Below are positions 42,557 through 51,259 of a stretch of DNA of 64,000 nucleotides, piece after piece; the first letter of the stretch is position 1; each line of letters starts with the position of its first letter. The notes beneath the pieces were generated by a model. The model was not told the DNA's origin. It made no database searches and saw only the letters and a program-made list of their open reading frames with translations. Position numbers and translations under genes: made by a program. The DNA comes from Oceanobacillus manasiensis (GTDB lineage Bacteria > Bacillota > Bacilli > Bacillales > Amphibacillaceae). The stretch covers positions 1,798,001 through 1,862,000 of the forward strand of contig NZ_CCDL010000001.1 in NCBI RefSeq assembly GCF_000724085.1, in the 5' to 3' direction.

Positions 42557-44289
42557 ACCATACCGAAGTATTAACAAGGTATACAGCTAATTTTGTAGAC
42601 GAATTATCAAAAAACGGTGTGACGGATATTGTGATTTCACCAGGATCACGTTCTACGCCGCTTGCCATGACGATTGCCGAACACCCAGTTATAAAAGAGT
42701 GGATTGTAATTGATGAGCGGTCTGCTGCATTTTTTGCAATGGGGATTGCGAAGAAAACAGGACGAGCTGTTGCTCTCGTATGTACATCAGGGACTGCTGC
42801 TGCTAATTATTTTCCTGCCATAGTGGAAGCTAACTACAGTAGAGTACCGCTTATTGTATTAACTGCAGACCGCCCGCATGAGCTACGCGACATTGGGGCT
42901 CCTCAGGCTATTGAACAGCTGAAATTATATGGGGATTATGTCAAATGGTTCCACGAAATGGCGCTACCAGAGGCTTCTGAAAACATGCTATCTTATGTTA
43001 GAAATAAATCTGGACGGGCTGTCTTTATGTCACTCGAAGGGAACCCGGGGCCTGTACATCTTAATTTTCCGTATAGAGAACCGTTAGTACCTGATTTTAC
43101 CTTAGAAAATCTATGGGGTGACCAACTGAATGAGGCCCGCAATCTTTCAATGAATGGTACAAAACAGTTATCTGATATGGAAGTTAATTTAATTATACAG
43201 AAATTGGAAAATAGAGGGAAAGGTCTGATTGTATGTGGACCTCAAGTAGATAGTAAATTGGCTCTGTCTGTAACACGCTTAGCGAAGGAATGGAATGTTC
43301 CCATACTGGCAGATCCACTTTCCCAGCTCCGTGCAGGAGAGCATGCCAAGGATTTAATTATCGAAACCTATGATGCCTTTTTTAGGGATGAGACATTACG
43401 TAATAAACTAAGCCCGGATTATATTATTCGCTTTGGAGCCATGCCTGTCTCAAAAGCATATCTCTTTTATGTAAAGGAGAATAAGCATATCCCACAATTT
43501 GTTGTGGAAAATTATGCTGGCTTCAGAGAACCGACTGGAAACAATACGCAGTTTATATTTTCAGATGCTGTTCTTTTCTGTGAGGCACTTATTACTGCTA
43601 GTAGGAAACCCAAACTAGATAATACATGGTTGGAAACGTGGCTATCCATGAACCAAGTGGCAAAAAAACATCTTTTAGTTGAAGATCAAGCAGAAATAAC
43701 GGAAGGGGAAGCCGTTAGAGCGTTAGTTGACGTAATTCCAGAATCGAGCAGTATATATGTTGGAAATAGTATGGCAGTAAGAGACTTAGATACATTCTTC
43801 TTCACTACTCCTAAACAATTATCGATATTAGCTAATAGAGGAGCAAATGGGATCGACGGTATGGTATCAAGTGCATTGGGGTCTGCCGTTACAGGTGAAC
43901 CTGTAACCTTAGTGTTAGGTGACTTATCCTTTTACCATGATTTAAACGGGCTCTTGATTGCCAAACAATATGACCTGAATATAACCATTCTGTTGATCAA
44001 TAATAATGGTGGTGGTATCTTTTCCTTCCTCCCACAATCACAAGAGAAGAAGCACTTCGAAGTGTTATTTGGCACACCAGTAGATATTGAATTTAAGCAA
44101 GCTGTGCAAATGTATGGAGGCACATACTTTTCAGCTGAGACGGAAAAAGAGCTGAAAGAAGTTTTGTATGAAAACTACCAGCATAAAGGGCTGTCTGTTG
44201 TGGAAGTTAAGACAGATCGAGAGAAGAATACAAACTGGCATCGTAGCAAGTGGAAAGCTATTGCCGAAGAATTGAAGGGTGAGGCATAG
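42553..44289 (+). CDS. menD: 2-succinyl-5-enolpyruvyl-6-hydroxy-3-cyclohexene-1-carboxylate synthase MenD
   Basis: This 578-residue thiamine diphosphate enzyme joins isochorismate and 2-oxoglutarate. It shows VISPGSRSTPLAMTIAEH, the catalytic-Glu region DERSAAFFAMGIAKKTG, CTSGTAAANYFPAIVEA, and the ThDP/Mg site GDLSFYHDLNGLL...NNNGGGIFSFLPQ in the C-terminal domain. Length is typical. It starts within the menF stop (ATGA). The menH start follows three bases after its stop. Confidence 0.97.
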   Translation: MNHTEVLTRYTANFVDELSKNGVTDIVISPGSRSTPLAMTIAEHPVIKEWIVIDERSAAFFAMGIAKKTGRAVALVCTSGTAAANYFPAIVEANYSRVPLIVLTADRPHELRDIGAPQAIEQLKLYGDYVKWFHEMALPEASENMLSYVRNKSGRAVFMSLEGNPGPVHLNFPYREPLVPDFTLENLWGDQLNEARNLSMNGTKQLSDMEVNLIIQKLENRGKGLIVCGPQVDSKLALSVTRLAKEWNVPILADPLSQLRAGEHAKDLIIETYDAFFRDETLRNKLSPDYIIRFGAMPVSKAYLFYVKENKHIPQFVVENYAGFREPTGNNTQFIFSDAVLFCEALITASRKPKLDNTWLETWLSMNQVAKKHLLVEDQAEITEGEAVRALVDVIPESSSIYVGNSMAVRDLDTFFFTTPKQLSILANRGANGIDGMVSSALGSAVTGEPVTLVLGDLSFYHDLNGLLIAKQYDLNITILLINNNGGGIFSFLPQSQEKKHFEVLFGTPVDIEFKQAVQMYGGTYFSAETEKELKEVLYENYQHKGLSVVEVKTDREKNTNWHRSKWKAIAEELKGEA

Positions 44290-44292
44290 AAC

Positions 44293-45093
44293 GTGTATTA
44301 CAAGGTAAAAGATACAACGTATTGGTTAGAGAAGGGCGGCTCTGGGCCAGCATTACTCCTGTTTCACGGCTTTACAGGATCAACGTCCACTTGGAAAGCT
44401 TTTATAAAGAAATGGCAAGAAACATTTACTGTTATTACGATAGATCTGCCGGGTCATGGGAAAACATCAAGTGAAATCCCTATCACGATGAAGTCTTTTT
44501 GTGAAGACGTTGCAGAGATTCTTCAGTCCTTTTCTTTGGGAAAAGTTCATTTGTTGGGGTATTCAATGGGAGGAAGAACTGCATTATCCTTTGCCTGTCT
44601 TTTTCCAGACCTCGTCAATAAATTAATTTTAGAAAGTGCTTCTCCGGGATTAAGAACAGATGAGGAGAGAATGGAAAGACAGAAGAAAGATGAAAAACTG
44701 GCAGAAATGATTGAACGAGATGGCGTAAAAGCATTTGTAGAATATTGGGAAGACATTCCTCTTTTCGAAACGCAAAAGCAAATGCCTTTAGAAAAAAGGC
44801 AAGCCGTCCGAAGGGAAAGGTTATTACAATCTTCAGCGGGTCTTACCATGTCATTACGTAACATGGGTACAGGATGGCAGACTTCCTGGTGGGATCACCT
44901 TGAAGGTTTATTTGTTCCAACTCTTTTACTTGTCGGAGCACAAGATAACAAATTTATGAAAATTAATAAAAACATGCACGAATCCTTGCCACAAAGCGAT
45001 TTTCGAATCGTTGAAGACGCTGGACATGCAATTCACGTGGAACAACCCGAAATTTTTGGTAATATAGTAGATGAGTTTCTTTTGGAAAGGTAA
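44293..45093 (+). CDS. menH: SHCHC synthase MenH (YtxM), alpha/beta hydrolase
   Basis: This 266-residue alpha/beta-hydrolase has LLFHGFTGSTSTWK (oxyanion region), the nucleophile Ser in LLGYSMGGRTAL, the Asp in VGAQDNKF and the His in EDAGHAIHVEQP. MenH eliminates pyruvate from the MenD product. GTG 44293 has AAGGGTGAGG upstream. It is the last gene of the tight menF-menD-menH block; a 142-base gap then precedes menB. Confidence 0.93.
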   Translation: MYYKVKDTTYWLEKGGSGPALLLFHGFTGSTSTWKAFIKKWQETFTVITIDLPGHGKTSSEIPITMKSFCEDVAEILQSFSLGKVHLLGYSMGGRTALSFACLFPDLVNKLILESASPGLRTDEERMERQKKDEKLAEMIERDGVKAFVEYWEDIPLFETQKQMPLEKRQAVRRERLLQSSAGLTMSLRNMGTGWQTSWWDHLEGLFVPTLLLVGAQDNKFMKINKNMHESLPQSDFRIVEDAGHAIHVEQPEIFGNIVDEFLLER

Positions 45094-45235
45094 AATAAAG
45101 TAGAACGTTGTCGGACTATTATTTTATAGTTTACTTTCTAGCTTTAAGAAACCGATAAAAAATACGTTTGAAAGACTGCCATAAATGATATGGTATTAAG
45201 TAGACAACAAAAATACATAATGAGGAGGAAAAATA

Positions 45236-46054
45236 ATGACAGTTCAATGGGAAAAAGCAAGAGATTATAACGAAATTATGTATGAAAAATATAATGGGAT
45301 CGCTAAGGTGACAATTAACCGCCCGGAAAAACGCAATGCGTTTACTCCTTTAACTGTTAATGAAATGATCGACGCCTTTGCAGATGCTCGAGACGACTCA
45401 AGTATTGGAGTTATCGTTCTTGCAGGTGAAGGAGAGAAAGCGTTCTGTTCAGGTGGTGACCAATCTGTTCGAGGCCATGGTGGCTATGTAGGAGATGATC
45501 AGGTTCCACGCTTAAATGTATTAGACTTGCAACGTCTAATTAGAACAATTCCGAAGCCTGTTATCGCGATGGTATCTGGTTACGCTATCGGTGGTGGACA
45601 TGTTTTACACGTAGTGTGTGATCTTACTATTGCAGCGGATAATGCTATTTTTGGACAAACAGGTCCGAAGGTTGGTAGCTTTGATGCTGGTTATGGTGCA
45701 GGATATTTGGCTAGAATGGTTGGACACAAACGTGCAAGAGAAATTTGGTACCTATGCCGTCAGTATGATGCAGAGCAAGCTTATGAGATGGGTATGGTAA
45801 ATACAGTTGTCCCACTGGATAAACTAGAAGAAGAGACAATTCAATGGTGTGAGGAGATTTTAGAAAAATCACCGACTGCTCTACGATTCCTTAAAGCATC
45901 ATTCAATGCAGATACTGATGGTTTAGCAGGACTGCAACAGATGGGCGGAGACGCAACGTTATTATACTATACGACAGATGAAGCAAAAGAAGGAAGAGAC
46001 GCATTTAAAGAAAAAAGAAAACCGAACTTTAAGCAGTTCCCACGTTTTCCTTAA
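45236..46054 (+). CDS. menB: 1,4-dihydroxy-2-naphthoyl-CoA synthase MenB
   Basis: This 272-residue crotonase-family enzyme cyclises o-succinylbenzoyl-CoA. It shows [54 protein letters not shown], and the family-specific [23 protein letters not shown] with its Asp. The C-terminus FKQFPRFP is the swapped tail of MenB. ATG 45236 follows GAGGAGG. A terminator after the stop separates it from menE. Confidence 0.97.
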   Translation: MTVQWEKARDYNEIMYEKYNGIAKVTINRPEKRNAFTPLTVNEMIDAFADARDDSSIGVIVLAGEGEKAFCSGGDQSVRGHGGYVGDDQVPRLNVLDLQRLIRTIPKPVIAMVSGYAIGGGHVLHVVCDLTIAADNAIFGQTGPKVGSFDAGYGAGYLARMVGHKRAREIWYLCRQYDAEQAYEMGMVNTVVPLDKLEEETIQWCEEILEKSPTALRFLKASFNADTDGLAGLQQMGGDATLLYYTTDEAKEGRDAFKEKRKPNFKQFPRFP

Positions 46055-46066
46055 GAATAATTTCCC

Positions 46067-46100
46067 AACCCTTTGCTGTTAAGAAGCAAAGGGTTTTCTT
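46067..46100 (+). terminator. Terminator of menB
   Basis: AACCCTTTGCT pairs with AGCAAAGGGTT, followed by TTCTT. Confidence 0.75.
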
Positions 46101-46175
46101 AAATGCCTAGCTCTGAGCATCAAAAGGGTAGTCGTGCGTTCAGAGCATCTTACGTAAATGAAGGAGGGTACATCC

Positions 46176-47624
46176 ATGAGTGCGACAATTCCTCACTGGT
46201 TGTCAAAACAGGCAGAACTAGCTCCCGATCAAATAGCAGTAGAATTACCAGATGGGCTCTCCATTACCTTTAGTGAGTTAAAGAATAAAAGTCAATCCTA
46301 TGCAAAAAAACTTGTCTCACTAGGTGTGGAAAAAGGTTCACATATCGGCCTTCTGTCCGAAAATAGTATCCAAATGATTATTTCAATTCATGCATTAAGC
46401 TACATAGGAGCGGTTGGTGTTTTGCTTAATACACGCTTAACAGTTGATGAATTAAATTACCAGCTAAACGATGCCAATGTGTCTATTTTGCTGACATCTG
46501 CGACCCAACAGCATCGGTCTGATGAACTTAAGGTTGAAAAAGCAGTAGAACTGACAGAAGTGGAGAAGTATGGTGAGACTGCTACCTCTTTAGCTGAGGA
46601 AATTCAGTTAGACGATCTTTTTACAATTATGTATACCTCTGGTACTACGGGATTTCCTAAAGGTGTCCTGCATTCATATGGAAATCATTGGTGGAGTGCA
46701 ATTGGTTCTGCTTTAAACCTAGGAGTGGAAAAACAGGATAAGTGGCTAGCTGCATTACCATTATTCCATGTGAGCGGTTTTTCCATCCTTATTAGAAGTG
46801 TAGTTTATGGGATGCCTGTATTTCTACTGAAAAAATTCCATTCTCAAACGGTAAACGAGGCCATCAGGAAAAAAGGCATCACCATTGTTTCGGTTGTTAC
46901 CGTTATGCTCCAGCAGCTTATTGTGGAGCTAGGAGAGGAAACATATCCAGATTCATTCCGATGTATGCTACTAGGTGGTGGACCAGCCCCAGAAGCAATA
47001 CTACTATCTGCCAAAGAAAAGCAGATACCAGTATTTCAATCATTTGGTATGACAGAAACAGCTTCACAAATTGTTACACTAAGTGAGAAGGACGCATTGC
47101 AAAAAATTGGTTCTGCGGGTAAACCGCTCTCTCCTGCACAGCTTAAAATTAATCAACCAGATTCTGAAGGGGTTGGTGAAATATTCGTAAAGGGGCCAAT
47201 GGTTACAGCAGGATATTTTCAAAATGAAGAGGCAACGAGTAAAGCCATACAACATGGCTGGCTGGCGACAGGAGATCTTGGTTATATTGACAATGAAGGT
47301 TTTTTATATGTTGTAGAGAGAAGAACAGACCTCATTATTTCTGGTGGAGAAAATATTTATCCCTCTGAAATTGAAAGTGTTCTTGCTAGTTTGGATGGGG
47401 TTAAAGAAGTTGGTGTTACTGGAAGGCCAGACCCAAAATGGGGGAATAAACCTGTAGCGTTCCTTGTAGTGGAAAAAAACATTACGGTGGAAACGATTGA
47501 GCATTATGCAAAGCAGAAGTTGGCTGCATACAAAGTCCCTGCTGAATTTTACCTTTTGAGCGAATTACCACGAAATGCTTCGAACAAATTACAACGGAAT
47601 AAATTGCTGGAGCTTTTAAACTAG
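46176..47624 (+). CDS. menE: o-succinylbenzoate-CoA ligase MenE
   Basis: This 482-residue adenylate-forming enzyme has the P-loop TIMYTSGTTGFPKGVLHSYG, the motif FGMTETASQIVTLS, TGDLGYIDNEGFLYVVERRTD and the C-terminal catalytic Lys in PRNASNKLQRNKL. It activates o-succinylbenzoate, the product of MenC. No menC follows, unlike the usual menE-menC order. ATG 46176 has AAGGAGGG upstream; a frame start six codons earlier overlaps that site. A terminator comes right after the gene. Confidence 0.95.
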   Translation: MSATIPHWLSKQAELAPDQIAVELPDGLSITFSELKNKSQSYAKKLVSLGVEKGSHIGLLSENSIQMIISIHALSYIGAVGVLLNTRLTVDELNYQLNDANVSILLTSATQQHRSDELKVEKAVELTEVEKYGETATSLAEEIQLDDLFTIMYTSGTTGFPKGVLHSYGNHWWSAIGSALNLGVEKQDKWLAALPLFHVSGFSILIRSVVYGMPVFLLKKFHSQTVNEAIRKKGITIVSVVTVMLQQLIVELGEETYPDSFRCMLLGGGPAPEAILLSAKEKQIPVFQSFGMTETASQIVTLSEKDALQKIGSAGKPLSPAQLKINQPDSEGVGEIFVKGPMVTAGYFQNEEATSKAIQHGWLATGDLGYIDNEGFLYVVERRTDLIISGGENIYPSEIESVLASLDGVKEVGVTGRPDPKWGNKPVAFLVVEKNITVETIEHYAKQKLAAYKVPAEFYLLSELPRNASNKLQRNKLLELLN

Positions 47625-47629
47625 AAATG

Positions 47630-47668
47630 AAATGGGATACCTTCATGAAGAGGGCTATCCCATTTTAT
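47630..47668 (+). terminator. Terminator of menE
   Basis: AATGGGATACC pairs with GGCTATCCCATT (one bulge), followed by TTATTT. Confidence 0.75.
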
Positions 47669-47683
47669 TTGTCCTCCTGAACC

Positions 47684-47763
47684 TTTTATCCTGCCTTAAC
47701 TGGCACTACAACCTCTACTTTAAGAATAAGATAGGGAACCCCATGGGATAACGCTTCACTTTA
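47684..47763 (+). repeat. Degenerate modular repeat, copy F
   Basis: It starts TTTTATCCTGCCTTAACTGG and ends GCTTCACTTTA, and internally has GGGGTTCCC/GGGAACCCC-type pairs (GGGAACCCC near 47733). Its last three bases are the complement of the ycgT stop codon. It resembles copy G at 48978 more than copies A-D. Confidence 0.55.
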
Positions 47764-48774
47764 CTTTTTATTTATTAAAGGTTCATAGTTTGTAGAATAA
47801 AGGGGCTTTAGTTCTTCTTTGGGTGCGATATGGAGCTTAGCGTTATTAACTGCGATCGGGCCATCATGAAAGCCACCTGCAATCAAATTAAGTTTGTTTG
47901 GGTAATTTGAAATATCACCTACTGCAAAAATGCCTGGAACCGATGTTTCCATCCTGCCATCCACTACAATAGATCCTTCTTGCATTTTCATGTCCCATTC
48001 GGAAATAGGACCTAGATCTATTACAAAACCATGATTTACAATGACATTATCAATTGGAACTTCCTCTTGAATTGCATTTTCCGTATGTGCAATGATTGCG
48101 GAGGCAAGTTGGCCGTTTTCTCCGGACAAACTAATAATTTGATAGGGCTTATATACATTAACTGCGGAACTCATCATTTTACTAATATTACGTTCTATCC
48201 CTGTGAAGGTCGATTTCCGATATACAACGGAAACGCTATTTGCAATACCTTCTAACTCATTCGCCCAATCAATAGCTGAATTGCCTCCACCAGAAATCAA
48301 CACATTTTTCCCTTTATAATCAGACATTTTTCTAATCGCATAATGCAAACTTGTCCCTTCAAAGTCAGCTGCTTCTGGAAGATCTAGCTTTACAGACTTT
48401 AAGGTACCATAACCTGTTGCCAGAATAACCGTTTTAGTCAAATGCCGTGCCCCATTATTGCTTTTAAGTAGAAAGTGTCCACTTGGCTGTTTTTCCATAT
48501 GCATGACTTGTTCATTCAGTACGATCTCTGGCTCAAAGGTTTTAGCTTGATCAATTAATTGTTCTGTGAACGCTTCTCCAGAAATCCGTGGAATGCCACC
48601 GATATCATAGATCATTTTTTCAGGATAAAAATAAGGAACTTTCCCTCCTAAGAATGGCAGGTATTCAATCACTTTGGTTTTCATCTCTCTCATCCCGCTA
48701 TAAAATGCGGTGAACAAACCTACTGGTCCCCCACCAACAATAGTAACATCATACAATTCTAAATCCTGTGGCAT
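47761..48774 (-). CDS. ycgT: Second ferredoxin-NADP(+) reductase-like flavoprotein (YcgT type)
   Basis: This 337-residue paralogue of YumC has the FAD motif [20 protein letters not shown], the NADPH motif VLISGGGNSAIDWANELEG with VYRKSTFTG following, and VPGIFAVGDISNYPNKLNLI. There is no CxxC motif. The YumC basic signature [10 protein letters not shown] is replaced by YRKSTFTGIE, so cofactor preference may differ. B. subtilis YcgT is iron-regulated. Divergence here from the siderophore ATPase yusV supports a role in iron acquisition, such as reductive release, which is an inference. ATG 48774 follows AGGGGGC. Confidence 0.85.
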   Translation of the reverse strand: MPQDLELYDVTIVGGGPVGLFTAFYSGMREMKTKVIEYLPFLGGKVPYFYPEKMIYDIGGIPRISGEAFTEQLIDQAKTFEPEIVLNEQVMHMEKQPSGHFLLKSNNGARHLTKTVILATGYGTLKSVKLDLPEAADFEGTSLHYAIRKMSDYKGKNVLISGGGNSAIDWANELEGIANSVSVVYRKSTFTGIERNISKMMSSAVNVYKPYQIISLSGENGQLASAIIAHTENAIQEEVPIDNVIVNHGFVIDLGPISEWDMKMQEGSIVVDGRMETSVPGIFAVGDISNYPNKLNLIAGGFHDGPIAVNNAKLHIAPKEELKPLYSTNYEPLINKK

Positions 48775-48977
48775 GATATAGCCCCCTGTAATTAATTTGC
48801 TAGTTACGTGTTTTCTCTATATTAGGTTATAAAAAAAAGCCTTAATTATCAAATATAGCTTCTTTTTGTAAGACATGCATGTTGCACAGTCGATGATTGG
48901 AGGGTACATATCGACTAAGAGAGTGGATAAAGCGATCACTAGACTCTAAATATATTTTCGCACGCTTACAACATTAC

Positions 48978-49029
48978 TTTATTCCGCCATAACTGGCAGT
49001 AACATCCCGCTAATTAATGTTTCACTTTT
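48978..49029 (+). repeat. Degenerate short modular repeat, copy G
   Basis: TTTATTCCGCCATAACTGGC begins it and ATGTTTCACTTTT ends it, parallel to copy F. It lies in the 418-base ycgT-yusV intergenic region, upstream of the Fur-like box. CTAATTAAT-type pairing is weak, so it may be decayed. Confidence 0.5.
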
Positions 49030-49062
49030 GGACATTTCGTGTCTGAATTCTGAGCTAATAAC

Positions 49063-49077
49063 TGAAAATGATTCTCA
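49063..49077. promoter_or_regulatory. Fur-like box upstream of yusV
   Basis: TGAAAATGATTCTCA matches the 7-1-7 Fur consensus TGATAATNATTATCA at 12 of 14 specified positions, with the two mismatches placed symmetrically. It ends seven bases before the yusV -35 box. Confidence 0.7.
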
Positions 49078-49083
49078 AAGACA

Positions 49084-49112
49084 TTGACTAAATGGTAAAA
49101 ACCAAATAAACT
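49084..49112 (+). promoter_or_regulatory. Sigma-A promoter of yusV
   Basis: TTGACT (49084-49089), a 17-base spacer and TAAACT (49107-49112). The adjacent Fur-like box suggests iron repression. Confidence 0.6.
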
Positions 49113-49192
49113 GTAGGTAATACGTAAAATCAGGAACGTACAAAAAGTAAGTAATCTACGATACGGAGTAAGGTGTAGAGGGAGAGATTCCA

Positions 49193-50017
49193 ATGCAAAC
49201 ATTAACCGCAAATGATTTAACGCTCGGCTATGGCGAGGATATTATAATAGATGACCTAAATTTATCAATTCCTAAAGGTGAAATTACCGTTTTTATTGGC
49301 GGCAATGGCTGTGGTAAATCCACGTTATTACGTTCATTGGCCAGGCTTCTTAAACCAAAAGAAGGTGGCGTAGTATTAGATGGGGAGGATATTGCTAAAG
49401 TTGGCACAAAGGATGTAGCCAAAAAGCTTGCGATACTTCCACAAAGCCCAGTGACACCAGAAGGTTTAACCGTAAACGAACTGGTAAAACAGGGGAGGCA
49501 TCCATATCGTGGATTTTTAAAGCAATGGTCCAAGGATGATGAAGAGGCGGTCTTTAACGCACTCCAATCTACAAATATGCATCATTTAAAAGATCGTTCT
49601 GTGGATTCCCTTTCTGGTGGGCAGCGCCAACGTGCATGGATTGCCATGACATTAGCCCAGGAAACAGATACGATATTACTCGATGAACCAACCACTTATT
49701 TGGATATGACCCATCAAATCGATGTACTCGATTTATTATTTGACCTTAATGAAAAAGATGGGCGTACAGTAGTAATGGTGTTGCATGATTTAAATCTAGC
49801 ATGCCGTTATGCTCACCACATTGTTGCAATTAAGGATAAAAAAGTCTTTGCTCAAGGGAAACCCGAAGAAATTATAAATTGTAACCTTGTACATGAAGTA
49901 TTTGAAATGATGTGTGATGTAACATTTGATCCAAGATTTGGAACGCCAATGTGTATTCCGCATGGAAAAGGCCGTTGTATTTTTGCTAAAGGCAACCAGC
50001 CTGAAGCTATTAATTAA
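49193..50017 (+). CDS. yusV: Iron-siderophore ABC transporter ATPase YusV
   Basis: This 274-residue FecE/FepC-type ATPase has the Walker A GGNGCGKSTLLRSLARLL, the Q-loop region AILPQSPVTPEGLTV, the signature SLSGGQRQRAWIA, Walker B DTILLDEPTTYLD and the switch His in VMVLHDLN. The C-terminus is rich in Met/Cys/His-type residues (EMMCDVTF, GKGRCIF). No permease or binding protein is adjacent, as for B. subtilis YusV, which energises several siderophore permeases encoded elsewhere. ATG 49193 follows GGGAGAG. Confidence 0.92.
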   Translation: MQTLTANDLTLGYGEDIIIDDLNLSIPKGEITVFIGGNGCGKSTLLRSLARLLKPKEGGVVLDGEDIAKVGTKDVAKKLAILPQSPVTPEGLTVNELVKQGRHPYRGFLKQWSKDDEEAVFNALQSTNMHHLKDRSVDSLSGGQRQRAWIAMTLAQETDTILLDEPTTYLDMTHQIDVLDLLFDLNEKDGRTVVMVLHDLNLACRYAHHIVAIKDKKVFAQGKPEEIINCNLVHEVFEMMCDVTFDPRFGTPMCIPHGKGRCIFAKGNQPEAIN

Positions 50018-50024
50018 AAATTTT

Positions 50025-50058
50025 GACCCGTCTTCTTCGCAAAGGTGGGTCTTTTTTT
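50025..50058 (+). terminator. Terminator of yusV
   Basis: GACCCGTC pairs imperfectly with GGTGGGTC, followed by seven T residues. Confidence 0.7.
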
Positions 50059-50214
50059 GTATGGAAAAATTTGGGATGCGCTCCACAAAAAAGCATACCT
50101 TTACACTGGCTCATTTAACTTTTCTCAAATCATAATTTATTAAATGTACTTTTCTTGGCAAGTTCATACATGCTTCCTCTTATTTTGTGACAGATTAAAA
50201 AGAGGAGGTGCGAT

Positions 50215-50535
50215 ATGGAGAAGAAAAAGTTCTATGTAAACGTCGGTTCTGGTGAAATATCGCAGGAAAAGTTTAATAATAATGAGGAATTTATTATCAA
50301 CGCAACGGAGGATGAAGTTGCAATTCTAAGAGATAAGTTTAATTTGATGCATGAAGCTGGGATAAAAACCTTCTTTCGTGCCCATGTACCAATTAACCCT
50401 TATCATAATGATAAATCAAATGATTATTACGATGATGAAATGACACAAGCCTATAGTATGATTCATCAATTAGGAGAAGAAGAAACAAAAGCGCATATTG
50501 AACAAATGGGGATTCTGACTGACGGACACATGTAA
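50215..50535 (+). CDS. Conserved acidic protein of unknown function
   Basis: This 106-residue soluble protein starts MEKKKFYVNVGSGEISQEKF and contains FIINATEDEVAILRDKFNLM, HVPINPYHNDKSNDYYDDEM and a final helical segment ending GILTDGHM. The NPYHNDKSNDYYD block is rich in His/Asp/Tyr and looks metal-binding, though that is an impression. I have seen similar conserved Bacillus proteins without a known role. GAGGAGG precedes the ATG. Own terminator at 50573. Confidence 0.78.
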   Translation: MEKKKFYVNVGSGEISQEKFNNNEEFIINATEDEVAILRDKFNLMHEAGIKTFFRAHVPINPYHNDKSNDYYDDEMTQAYSMIHQLGEEETKAHIEQMGILTDGHM

Positions 50536-50572
50536 ACCCACTCAACAGACCTTTACTTTTCAATTAAACATG

Positions 50573-50606
50573 ACTACAGCATAAACTATGCTGTAGTTTA
50601 TTTTTA
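50573..50606 (+). terminator. Terminator of the 50215 gene
   Basis: ACTACAGCATA and TATGCTGTAGT form a perfect 11-bp stem with a three-base loop, followed by T-rich sequence. Confidence 0.85.
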
Positions 50607-50671
50607 TTTTTGAGGTTTATCCCTATGCTAAAAATGGAATAGTATTACAGACCCCTAAGAGGAGGATTTAT

Positions 50672-51223
50672 ATGAAAAAATTAGTTCATACGTCCCTTGT
50701 TACTTTAGTGTCTGCTATATTAATTATAATTGGTATAAATATTGGTTTAGATCATCCATTAGAGTCTGCAACTGCAGTAGCGAAGTCACATCATGGTTCT
50801 AATGCTGAGCAAAAAAAGAAAGAGGAGCCTATACAACCGGCAAATTTAAAAGATGAAAAAGTTAAGGAATTGATGCAAAAGTTCATGGACACATTAGTTC
50901 AAGATACAGATGATACATATAAAGTAAAGAATATGGATACAAAGGAGGAACTAAGAACCGCTTTTGAATCCATAGCAGAGAGAGAAGTATTCGAACCATT
51001 CATAGACTATTACTTTAATGAAAAGGGCGATGGCCTATATATTCTACCTACTGAAACTCCACCTTGGTTTGTAGCAGAAAACCCATATGATATGGTACAA
51101 TTAGAAAATAATCTTGTTAGAGTCAAGCAGGAAAATGAGAATCCATTGCAAGGTAAATATACAATCGAAATTGACTTTGTTTACGATAAGCAATGGAAAA
51201 TTTCAAATATAGCCATTTCTTAA
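50672..51223 (+). CDS. Secreted or membrane-anchored protein of unknown function
   Basis: This 183-residue protein has an N-terminal hydrophobic segment (about residues 6-27) followed by a basic, His-containing linker (KSHHGSNAEQKKKEEP) and a soluble domain with DEKVKELMQKFMDTLVQ at the start and IEIDFVYDKQWKISNIAIS at the end. The terminal strand pair resembles small NTF2-like extracellular domains, a tentative reading. AGAGGAGG precedes the ATG. It ends 36 bases before ytkD and may be co-transcribed with it. Family not recognised. Confidence 0.72.
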   Translation: MKKLVHTSLVTLVSAILIIIGINIGLDHPLESATAVAKSHHGSNAEQKKKEEPIQPANLKDEKVKELMQKFMDTLVQDTDDTYKVKNMDTKEELRTAFESIAEREVFEPFIDYYFNEKGDGLYILPTETPPWFVAENPYDMVQLENNLVRVKQENENPLQGKYTIEIDFVYDKQWKISNIAIS

Positions 51224-51259
51224 ACTAATAATGGACAGTACATGAAGGTAGTTGAAACA

